From an uncultured Oscillospiraceae bacterium (lineage in GTDB: Bacteria; Bacillota; Clostridia; Oscillospirales; Oscillospiraceae): a DNA stretch of 5,505 nucleotides. Below are positions 1 through 4,990 of the stretch, piece by piece (the first letter of the stretch is position 1; every line of letters starts with the position of its first letter). The notes beneath the pieces were generated by a model that was not told the origin of the DNA, made no database searches, and worked only from the letters and a program-made list of their open reading frames with translations. Location: NCBI GenBank assembly GCA_934533005.1, contig CAKTBC010000112.1, positions 1 through 5,505 of the forward strand, given 5' to 3'. A program made the position numbers and the translations under genes.

Positions 1-105
1 AAGCTGCACCCGCTGTTCATGGATTCCGTGCCGCTGACGCTGGAGGAAATTTTCATTTACGAGCTGGGAGGTGTGGACGATGCCGTCCGAAAGAACGTTC
101 TTTAA
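1..105 (+). CDS. ABC transporter ATP-binding protein, C-terminal end only
   Basis: The first 34 codons of the window, in frame 1 and ending at TAA 103-105, encode the tail of a protein that begins upstream. The residues PLTLEEIFIYELGG are typical of the extreme C-terminus of ATPase subunits of ABC-2 type exporters in Firmicutes, where a 'LEEIFI/LEDIFI' helix closes the protein. No Walker or signature motif is in view because those lie upstream. The gene overlaps the start of the permease gene by 26 bases, so the two are almost certainly translationally coupled and form one transporter: this subunit would hydrolyse ATP on the cytoplasmic face and drive the permease. The family call rests on a short tail plus the neighbour, so it is good but not certain. 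The substrate cannot be told. Confidence 0.8.
   Translation, partial: KLHPLFMDSVPLTLEEIFIYELGGVDDAVRKNVL
66..71 (+). promoter_or_regulatory. Ribosome binding site that fixes the permease start
   Basis: GGGAGG lies inside the last codons of the ATPase gene, 8 bases before ATG 80. A GTG at 71 is in the same frame but overlaps this Shine-Dalgarno sequence and has no ribosome site of its own at proper spacing, so ATG 80 is the better start. Confidence 0.75.
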
Positions 106-1960
106 TAAGGCCGTATACAAACGGGCGCTCTCCCGCTTCTGGCTCATCGGCGCGGCCTATGCCGTGGTGCTCTGCTTTCTTACGCTCATGTGCGGACGGT
201 ATTTCAATTTCGACACCAAGGAGATAGCCGAGTATGTGAGCTACACCATCCTCAGCAACCTGACGCGCCGGGAGATCGTTGCCGCGGCGGTCGCGGCGGT
301 GGTGATGGCCATCGCCGTCCACGGCTGGATGTTCCGCAAGACCTCCGCGGCGTACATTGCGGCGCTGCCCGTGACGCGCGAGGCGCTTCTCATTTCGAGC
401 ATGCTCGCGGCGCTGACGCTTCTTATTCTGCCGTGCATCATCGCGATGCTTGTGAGCCTGCTGCTCTACGGCGGGGGCCTGCTGTGGACCCCGTATCTTC
501 TGTGCTCGGCCGCCGCGGTGGTGCTGATGAACATCGCATTCTTCGGTCTCGCGTCGTTCTGCACGGTGTTCACCGGAAACGCCGCGGTTCTCCCGGCGCT
601 GTACGTTATCGCGCTCTACGGCTTCGTCGGGATCGAGGTCGTGACCCGGTACATAGCAGAGTTCCTGCTCTTCGGTGTGAGAGGCACCGGCTGGGAGCTT
701 GCGATCCTCTCGCCGGTCTATTATTTTTCCAGCAACTATGTGGGAAGCTATTCGTATGCGATTCCTCTCACGGCGATCTACGCTGCGGCGGGCGTGATCC
801 TCGCGGGGCTCGCTGTGATCTTCTTCCGCCACCGGCGGATGGAGGCCGCGGGCGAGGTCGTTGCTGTTCCGGTGCTGCGCCCGCTCTTCCGGTGGGGACT
901 TGCCGCGGTGGGCTCGCTCAGCATGGCGCTGCTGATGCTCAAGACCGTATTCGATGTCGGCGCCTACGGCGCCGGAGACAGAGGCACTCCGGCCAAAGTG
1001 GCGATTTTGCTCCTTGCCATGCTCTTCGGCGCGGCGGTTGGCTGGTTCGGTGCGGATGCGCTTATGCGCAAAACGCTGCGCGTGTTTGACCGGCATTGGA
1101 AAGGCCTCGGCGCTTTCTGCGCGCTGCTCTGCGCGCTCGTCATCGGCGGCGAGCTCGACGTGTTCGGCGTCGAGCGCTATCAGCCCGATGTGGACGAGAT
1201 CGGGTACGCCGCGGTGAACGGCTGGGGCGAATACAGCCTGACGCGCATCATGCAGCCGGAAAACATCGAAGCGCTTCTCTCCATGCAGAAGGACATCATT
1301 GCAAACAAAAAAGCTTACGAAAGCCAGAAGGGCCTCAACACCTTCCCGCTGACGATCGAGTATTACGGTACGGACGGAAAGCTCCTCGCGCGCCGCGTCT
1401 ATACCTACGCCACGGATGAGTTTATCCCGTATGTGACCGGCGGTAACTATAACGTCGGCTTCCTCACGGGGAACGACGACGCAATCAGCCGGAACGTCCG
1501 GCAGTATGAAGAGCTTCTCAACTCCCGCGAGCTGATGGAGGAGCGGGCGCTCTTCCCGTGCGACCGGAGCGAGACCGCCGTATTTGCCGCGAACATTCAA
1601 TGGTATGATTCCGCTTCACCGGTGACGCAGGGGCTCACGCTCACAACGGACGAATTCTGGGAGCTTTACGACACCTGCATCGTTCCCGACCTGCGCGACG
1701 GGAACATCGGCGGAACCAAGATCATTCAGGACGAGGAATTCTATCAAACGATCGAACCGATCTACATCACCGCCACCGGTGTTCACACCAACAGCAGCGG
1801 CGAATTTGTCTACGATTACTACACTGTTCGCCCGCTCACGGCCTCCGCGCGCACGAACGCATGGCTGCGCTCGCACGGCGTTGCGGTGCAGACGCTCGGC
1901 GAGATGAACAACAAGGCGCTGAGCGACAGCAATACGGAACTAAACGGCATCGCCGGATAA
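80..1960 (+). CDS. ABC-2 type transporter permease with large C-terminal extracytoplasmic domain
   Basis: A 626-residue membrane protein, the likely channel-forming partner of the ATPase that ends at 105. Hydrophobic segments are seen at about residues 19-38, 65-82, 102-130, 138-162, 168-187, 228-249, 270-288, 307-326 and 343-358. Positively charged loops (HGWMFRKT, RHRRMEAAGE, MRKTLRVFDRHWKG) fit a cytoplasmic N-terminus and nine crossings, which puts residues ~360-626 outside the cell. The loop with LPVTREALL near residues 96-104 resembles the 'LPVSRxEL' stretch common in ABC-2 permeases. The C-terminal ~265 residues are polar and non-repetitive; from memory they resemble a domain of unknown function found fused to such permeases in Clostridia (possibly DUF6449), which needs a profile search. 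The gene is followed 25 bases later by a secreted protein gene in the same direction. Substrate unknown: exporter or immunity/resistance roles are both possible. Confidence 0.85.
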   Translation: MPSERTFFNKAVYKRALSRFWLIGAAYAVVLCFLTLMCGRYFNFDTKEIAEYVSYTILSNLTRREIVAAAVAAVVMAIAVHGWMFRKTSAAYIAALPVTREALLISSMLAALTLLILPCIIAMLVSLLLYGGGLLWTPYLLCSAAAVVLMNIAFFGLASFCTVFTGNAAVLPALYVIALYGFVGIEVVTRYIAEFLLFGVRGTGWELAILSPVYYFSSNYVGSYSYAIPLTAIYAAAGVILAGLAVIFFRHRRMEAAGEVVAVPVLRPLFRWGLAAVGSLSMALLMLKTVFDVGAYGAGDRGTPAKVAILLLAMLFGAAVGWFGADALMRKTLRVFDRHWKGLGAFCALLCALVIGGELDVFGVERYQPDVDEIGYAAVNGWGEYSLTRIMQPENIEALLSMQKDIIANKKAYESQKGLNTFPLTIEYYGTDGKLLARRVYTYATDEFIPYVTGGNYNVGFLTGNDDAISRNVRQYEELLNSRELMEERALFPCDRSETAVFAANIQWYDSASPVTQGLTLTTDEFWELYDTCIVPDLRDGNIGGTKIIQDEEFYQTIEPIYITATGVHTNSSGEFVYDYYTVRPLTASARTNAWLRSHGVAVQTLGEMNNKALSDSNTELNGIAG

Positions 1961-1985
1961 ACCGCTTTCCCGAAAGGAGAGGACA

Positions 1986-2513
1986 ATGAAAAAAAGAGTT
2001 GTCATCCTCATATTGACGCTTGTGCTCCTTGCGGGAGCGATGGCGGCGGCAGGATTGCCGCTGGAATCGCGTGCCGCCGCGGCGCCGCCGGAGCCGGCGG
2101 AGACCCCGGCGGCTACCGCAGAGCCATCGCCGGAGACTTCATCTACGCCGGAAGAAGCCGAACCGCTCGCCGGTCTCGGCGGCATTCTGGAGCGGCTTGC
2201 GCAGGATTACGACCCCGCCTCCGGCGCCGTCGGCGCGTACCGCTGGGCGGAGTCCATCCTCGGGCAGTATCTCGCAGACGGGTGCGGCACAGACGCGGCG
2301 CGCGCTGCGGGCGCGGCGTATGCCGAGCGCTACGGCGAAAACGATGCGGCGCTGAAAACCCGTCTCAAGACGGTACAGACCGCGGCGGAAACGCTCACCT
2401 CCGGGCAGGAGCTCGGTCTCGTGCGCGACCGGCGGCTTCTCACCGCCGGATGGGAGAGCGGAGAAGTGGACGCGCTCTTCGCCGCCATTGCGGCAGGAGC
2501 GGGCATCGCGTAA
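1986..2513 (+). CDS. Secreted or membrane-anchored protein of unknown function
   Basis: I do not recognise this 175-residue protein. It opens with a clear export signal: MKKR followed by a hydrophobic stretch (residues 5-23), with no lipobox cysteine. Cleavage near the 'ESRA/AA' at ~30 is plausible, though retention as an anchor cannot be excluded. Residues 31-60 form a low-complexity Ala/Pro/Glu/Thr linker (PEPAETP, AEPSPETSSTPEEAEP). Residues 61-175 look mostly helical and Ala-rich, with motifs YRWAESILGQYLADG, AAYAERYGEND and WESGEVDALFAAI. There is one cysteine (C100). The start is supported by AAAGGAG at 1973-1979, 6 bases before the ATG. It lies 25 bases after the permease and probably shares its transcript, so an accessory role for that transporter on the outer face is a reasonable but unproven idea. 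Confidence 0.75.
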   Translation: MKKRVVILILTLVLLAGAMAAAGLPLESRAAAAPPEPAETPAATAEPSPETSSTPEEAEPLAGLGGILERLAQDYDPASGAVGAYRWAESILGQYLADGCGTDAARAAGAAYAERYGENDAALKTRLKTVQTAAETLTSGQELGLVRDRRLLTAGWESGEVDALFAAIAAGAGIA

Positions 2514-2531
2514 ATACCATGCTGCGGACAT

Positions 2532-2560
2532 CGGCGCGGCATCTCTCCTCCGCCGCGCCG
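2532..2560 (+). other. GC-rich hairpin between two operon genes
   Basis: A 9-bp perfect inverted repeat (CGGCGCGGC 2532-2540 and GCCGCGCCG 2552-2560) with an 11-base pyrimidine-rich loop (ATCTCTCCTCC). It lies in the 105-base gap between the secreted protein and the small lipoprotein. No T-tract follows, so it is not a normal intrinsic terminator; in RNA it could stabilise an upstream 3' end or tune expression of the next gene. The rest of the gap shows no convincing promoter. Confidence 0.45.
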
Positions 2561-2618
2561 GGTTCATGAATATATCGAAGGATATCAAACACTGAAAGAC
2601 AGAAAAGGAGTACTATCC

Positions 2619-2789
2619 ATGAAAAAGATCATTGCCATCGTTCTCAGCGCCGCGGCGCTGCTGCTCACGCTCGCGGGCTGCGGCCCCAAGACCGCCTCGG
2701 CGGGCAACGCTTCCGGCGGCAACGCCTACTATGCCTCTGCCGGCAATTACGCCTCTTATGGCAACGCCTCGTCCGGCAACGCGGGCTGA
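2619..2789 (+). CDS. Small lipoprotein with Gly-Asn-Ala repeats (56 aa)
   Basis: A short gene with every hallmark of translation and export: AAAAGGAG at 2603-2610, 8 bases before ATG, then MKKIIAIVLSAAALLLTLAGC, a textbook lipoprotein signal with lipobox LAGC and lipidation cysteine at residue 21. The mature 36-residue peptide would be membrane-tethered and made almost only of Gly, Asn, Ala, Ser and Tyr, arranged as repeated GNA units (GNASG, GNAYY, GNYAS, GNASS, GNAG). It has no charged residue after K24 and no recognised domain. It is the last gene before a strong terminator and follows a transporter and another exported protein. Its function is unknown; a surface spacer, an assembly-forming peptide or a transporter accessory are all possible. 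The gene call itself is solid; the role is not. Confidence 0.8.
   Translation: MKKIIAIVLSAAALLLTLAGCGPKTASAGNASGGNAYYASAGNYASYGNASSGNAG
2703..2782 (+). repeat. In-frame GGCAACGC repeat encoding Gly-Asn-Ala
   Basis: GGCAACGC occurs exactly at 2703, 2718, 2760 and 2775, with a degenerate copy (GGCAATTA) at 2742. All spacings are multiples of three and two are 15 bases, so the array encodes a loose five-residue period (Gly-Asn-Ala-x-x) in the mature part of the small lipoprotein. Confidence 0.7.
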
Positions 2790-2805
2790 AAAACATAAGA
2801 AACCG

Positions 2806-2845
2806 AGCCCCGGAGCAAACTATGCTCCGGGGCTTTGTCATTTTT
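2806..2845 (+). terminator. Rho-independent terminator of the transporter operon
   Basis: A perfect 12-bp stem (2806-2817 with 2823-2834), loop AACTA, followed by TTGTCATTTTT. The stem is GC-rich and starts 16 bases after the stop of the small lipoprotein. The upstream side is A-rich (AAAAACATAAGAAA), so the hairpin could also work on the other strand, although no gene is seen there. It ends the operon that includes the permease. Confidence 0.85.
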
Positions 2846-2850
2846 ACGGG

Positions 2851-2921
2851 GGGTGGAGCAGAGCCCCACCCCTACGGGAAAAGACCGGGACAGCCTGTAG
2901 GGGAGGGGCTCTGCCCCTCCC
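2851..2921. repeat. REP/BIME-like pair of inverted palindromes
   Basis: Two 25-base arms, 2851-2875 and 2897-2921, are reverse complements of each other at 22 of 25 positions and are split by a 21-base spacer. Each arm is also a hairpin by itself: 2901-2921 has a perfect 9-bp stem around TCT, and 2851-2871 has a 9-bp stem around AGA with one A-C mismatch. The outer signature is GTAGGGG / CCCCTAC with a GGGGCTCTGCCCC core. From memory, GTAGGGG-type palindromes are frequent between genes in Oscillospirales genomes. The element sits neatly between a terminator and a promoter. Confidence 0.7.
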
Positions 2922-2929
2922 GGAATCTC

Positions 2930-2959
2930 TTGACGCTTTGCCCTGCAAAGTCCTATAAT
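2930..2959 (+). promoter_or_regulatory. Sigma-A type promoter of the PIG-L lipoprotein gene
   Basis: TTGACG (2930-2935) and TATAAT (2954-2959) are separated by 18 bases, close to the housekeeping consensus. Transcription should start near 2966, giving a leader of about 40 bases before the ACG at 3007. The position just after the terminator and palindromic repeat shows that the next gene is an independent unit. Confidence 0.8.
2936..2950. promoter_or_regulatory. Palindrome inside the promoter spacer, possible operator
   Basis: CTTTGC-CCT-GCAAAG is a perfect 6-bp inverted repeat with a 3-base centre that fills the gap between the -35 and -10 boxes. A repressor bound here would block RNA polymerase. 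It could equally be chance; no second copy is seen in this window. Confidence 0.35.
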
Positions 2960-2992
2960 ATCCCCAAACCCGCCCCGCCCGAACCGCGGGAG

Positions 2993-2998
2993 AAAGGA
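2993..2998 (+). promoter_or_regulatory. Ribosome binding site pointing to an ACG start
   Basis: AAAGGA ends 8 bases before ACG 3007, the same spacing seen at other genes in the window (8 bases at ATG 80, 2619 and 4400). No ATG, GTG or TTG lies at usable distance in the same frame. The TTG at 3031 has no Shine-Dalgarno sequence before it. Confidence 0.65.
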
Positions 2999-3006
2999 CA
3001 CCCGCC

Positions 3007-4281
3007 ACGAAAAAACGTATTTCTCTTCTTTTGATATCTGCGCTTCTCTGCGTGCTGCTCGCCGCCTGCGGCGCACCCGCGCAGGCAGAGCCGACCGCTG
3101 TACCAACGCCGGAAGTGACTGCCGCCCCGACGGCGACGCCGGAGCCCACCGCCACGCCCACGCCCGAACCGACGGCAACGCCGGAACCCACGCCCGAGCC
3201 GATTGCTTCGGAGATCACGGACGGCGTTACCATCTCGGACAACATCGGCGGCTACACGGCCATATTGCGCGACGGCGACCGCACCTCCCGCATCGACTAC
3301 CGCACCGGGAACACACTGCACATCTCCTCCGAAACGCCCGTCGGCGCACTGTATCTCTACTGGTATGAGCCGTGCGAACCGTTCACGGTGCGCACGGCCG
3401 CAGGCGATGCTGCGGGCGGCGAGTACGGCTTCCTGCACGAATATCTTGCGCTGCCGGAGGCGGTGACGGAGCTCGATATCGAGTTCGGCGGAGCCTCGCC
3501 GCTTTGCGAAGTGCGCCTCTTCACGACCGGCGCCGCGCCCTCGGACGTGCAGGTCTGGCAGCCGCCCTGTGAACAGGCGGACGTGCTGCTTTTCCCGAGT
3601 CATGCGGACGACGACGTCATCTTCTTCGGCGCGCTTGCCGCGCAGTGCGTTGACCGGGGGCTCACGGTGCAGGTTGCGTATCTTGTGAACCACTACGACT
3701 GGCAGCCGCGCCCGCAGGAGCTGCTTGATGCGCTCTGGACGATGGGCATCCGGCACTATCCGGTCATCGGGCCGTTCCCGGACTATTACGTCCTCTCGCT
3801 GGAGGGAGCACAGCAGAGCTTCGGGGAGGAAAATGTCATCGCCTATCAGGTGGGGCTGCTGCGGCGGTTCAAGCCGCTCGTCGCCGTCGGGCACGACCGC
3901 GAGGGCGAATATGGCCACGGTGCGCACCAGCTCAATGCTCTTTCGCTCGAACAGGCCGTCGTCCGCGCCGCGGATGCCTCGTATGATGCTGAGAGCGCCG
4001 CGCAGTACGGCGTGTGGGATACGCCGAAGCTGTATCTCCACTTTGCCGACGAAAACCCGATCGTCCTCGACGTGGAAACGCCGCTCCAAAGCTTCGGCGG
4101 CAAAACGGCGTTTGAAGTCGCCTCAGAGGCCATGCTCTGCCACGAGAGCCAGCTCCAATATGCCCACCGCCCGACGCTCGAGAGCGAGGAGTTCCCGCGC
4201 TACGACTGCCGCCGGTTTGGCCTCGTCCGCTCACTTGTCGGCGCGGACACCGGCAACGATATAATGGAAAATCTGAACTGA
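3007..4281 (+). CDS. PIG-L (LmbE-like) family deacetylase lipoprotein with probable ACG start
   Basis: Read from ACG 3007 the product is 424 residues. Residues 1-21 form a lipoprotein signal (KKRISLLLISALLCVLLAAC) with lipobox LAAC and lipidation Cys21, so the enzyme should sit on the outer face of the membrane. A Pro-Thr-Glu-Ala linker (about 29-65, PEPTATPTPEP-like) leads to a likely beta-sandwich domain (about 70-185), whose 'RDGDRTSRID' and 'LDIEF' stretches recall galactose-binding folds; this is an inference. The PIG-L domain starts near 190 with SHADDDVIFFG, the family HPDD-type motif: His199 and Asp202 as zinc ligands, Asp201 as catalytic base. GHDREGEYGHGAH (295-307) supplies the C-terminal zinc histidine (His304/His307). 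The end, VGADTGNDIMENLN, also fits Firmicutes members. Such enzymes remove acetyl groups from N-acetylglucosamine-type sugars; the exact substrate is unknown. The gene has its own promoter and terminator. The lack of an ATG/GTG/TTG start is odd and may mean weak translation, a recent mutation or a sequence error. Confidence 0.85.
   Translation, partial: TKKRISLLLISALLCVLLAACGAPAQAEPTAVPTPEVTAAPTATPEPTATPTPEPTATPEPTPEPIASEITDGVTISDNIGGYTAILRDGDRTSRIDYRTGNTLHISSETPVGALYLYWYEPCEPFTVRTAAGDAAGGEYGFLHEYLALPEAVTELDIEFGGASPLCEVRLFTTGAAPSDVQVWQPPCEQADVLLFPSHADDDVIFFGALAAQCVDRGLTVQVAYLVNHYDWQPRPQELLDALWTMGIRHYPVIGPFPDYYVLSLEGAQQSFGEENVIAYQVGLLRRFKPLVAVGHDREGEYGHGAHQLNALSLEQAVVRAADASYDAESAAQYGVWDTPKLYLHFADENPIVLDVETPLQSFGGKTAFEVASEAMLCHESQLQYAHRPTLESEEFPRYDCRRFGLVRSLVGADTGNDIMENLN
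3091..3201 (+). repeat. Low-complexity Pro-Thr-Glu-Ala linker repeat
   Basis: Codons for PTPE, PEPTATP and PEPTPEP units are repeated through about 37 residues of the PIG-L lipoprotein, directly after the lipidated cysteine region. Such stretches usually span the cell wall and hold an enzyme away from the membrane. Repeated GACGGCAACGCCGGA-like DNA makes this segment prone to length change between strains. Confidence 0.7.
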
Positions 4282-4293
4282 AGCAATCAAAGA

Positions 4294-4331
4294 CCCGGCT
4301 GCGTTTCTTGACGCGGCCGGGCTTTCTGTTT
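4294..4331 (+). terminator. Rho-independent terminator after the PIG-L gene
   Basis: A 10-bp GC-rich stem (CCCGGCTGCG 4294-4303 with CGCGGCCGGG 4312-4321, one G-T wobble), 8-base loop TTTCTTGA, then CTTTCTGTTT. It starts 12 bases after the PIG-L stop codon. It overlaps the promoter of the following gene. Confidence 0.8.
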
Positions 4332-4336
4332 ATAAT
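4308..4336 (+). promoter_or_regulatory. Sigma-A type promoter embedded in the upstream terminator
   Basis: TTGACG (4308-4313) and TATAAT (4331-4336) are 17 bases apart, an almost perfect consensus. The -35 box spans the loop and the first 3'-arm bases of the terminator hairpin; the spacer is the remaining arm plus T-tract. Start of transcription is expected near 4343, with a leader of about 57 bases before ATG 4400. It should drive the ECF S component and coaX. Confidence 0.8.
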
Positions 4337-4355
4337 GAGCCATGCGCTGCATCCC

Positions 4356-4369
4356 GTGCCGTATGGCAC
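4356..4369 (+). other. Small hairpin in the leader of the ECF-coaX transcript
   Basis: GTGCC-GTAT-GGCAC makes a 5-bp stem with a 4-base loop in the 5' leader, preceded by a short palindrome ATGC-GCT-GCAT (4342-4352) at the predicted transcription start. Both are too short to name as a regulatory RNA or operator; noted as the only structure visible in this leader. Confidence 0.25.
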
Positions 4370-4399
4370 ATAAGGGAGCAACAGCAGGAGGAATTGAAT

Positions 4400-4987
4400 A
4401 TGAACGCAAACTCTCAGGGAAAGACCCGGCGTCTGGCGGGTCTGGCGCTTTTCACGGCGCTGATCGTCATTTTGCAGCTGCTTGGCAGCTTCATCCGGTT
4501 CGGCCCGGTCTCGGTGTCGCTCGTGGCGCTGCCCATCGTGGTGGGCGCGGCGGTCTATGGAAGCGTGGCAGGGCTGTGGCTCGGCTTCGTTTTCGGCGTA
4601 GTCGTGCTACTCTCGGGCGACGCTGCGGCGTTTTTCGCTTTCAGCGTTCCGGGGACGCTGCTCACGGTGCTCGTAAAGGGCATTGCCTGCGGCGGTCTGG
4701 CGGGACTCGTGTACGCCTGGCTCCGGGCGAAAAACCGCACGCTCGCGGCCGTTGCTGCGGCGATCGTGTGCCCGGTCGTGAATACCGGCGTATTTCTGCT
4801 CGGCTGCCGGATCTTCTTTATGCCGATGCTCGCCTCCATGGCGCAGAGCCTTGGCTTCGGCGACAATGTGGGCCGGTTTATGGTCTTCGGCCTCGTCGGC
4901 GTCAACTTCCTTGCCGAGCTTGGCATCAACATTGTGCTCAGCCCCGTCATTCTGCGCCTGATCCGCATCGGGAGAAAGGAAAAGTAA
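4400..4987 (+). CDS. ECF transporter S component, probably for pantothenate
   Basis: A 195-residue integral membrane protein with about six hydrophobic segments (roughly 13-30, 38-56, 58-72, 83-107, 113-136, 159-185), the size and layout of substrate-binding S components of energy-coupling factor vitamin transporters. The first helix carries an AxxxA motif (Ala16-Ala20 in ALFTA), which in this family packs against the EcfT subunit. The stretch LVALPIVVGAAVYGSVAGLWLGFVFG and the later CPVVNTGVFLLG fit S components known from Clostridia. The ECF ATPases and EcfT are not here and are probably shared, encoded elsewhere. Start ATG 4400 has AGGAGG 8 bases upstream; an in-frame TTG at 4394 is too close to it. 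Only 3 bases separate it from coaX, which points to pantothenate as ligand, although riboflavin, biotin or another vitamin cannot be excluded by sequence alone. Confidence 0.8.
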   Translation: MNANSQGKTRRLAGLALFTALIVILQLLGSFIRFGPVSVSLVALPIVVGAAVYGSVAGLWLGFVFGVVVLLSGDAAAFFAFSVPGTLLTVLVKGIACGGLAGLVYAWLRAKNRTLAAVAAAIVCPVVNTGVFLLGCRIFFMPMLASMAQSLGFGDNVGRFMVFGLVGVNFLAELGINIVLSPVILRLIRIGRKEK

Positions 4988-4990
4988 GCC

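Noticed and set aside
71..79. GTG at 71 as the permease start
   Set aside because: It overlaps the GGGAGG ribosome site that is correctly spaced for ATG 80.
53..1600. Long open frame (515 codons) on the minus strand opposite the permease
   Set aside because: Its product is dominated by Arg, His, Glu and Ala with no domain, as expected from the antisense of GC-rich coding DNA; the + strand protein has clear membrane topology.
2532..2570. Hairpin at 2532-2560 as a terminator
   Set aside because: It is followed by GGTTCATGAATAT without a T-tract.
2846..3006. CRISPR array or insertion sequence ends at the palindromic region
   Set aside because: Only two inverted arms, no direct repeats with spacers, no transposase and no visible target duplication.
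3031..3033. TTG at 3031 as the PIG-L start
   Set aside because: No ribosome site upstream, and the signal peptide would lose its Lys-Lys-Arg n-region; kept only as a fallback.
2953..4089. Open frame of 378 codons on the minus strand opposite the PIG-L gene
   Set aside because: Low-complexity Arg/Gly-rich product, and the + strand frame holds the catalytic motifs, signal peptide and ribosome site.
4394..4396. TTG at 4394 as the start of the ECF S component
   Set aside because: Only 2 bases from the AGGAGG site; ATG 4400 has the normal 8-base spacing.
4337..4399. Riboswitch or pan-type RNA motif in the ECF-coaX leader
   Set aside because: The leader is only about 57 bases and shows just a 5-bp hairpin; no conserved motif that I can recognise.
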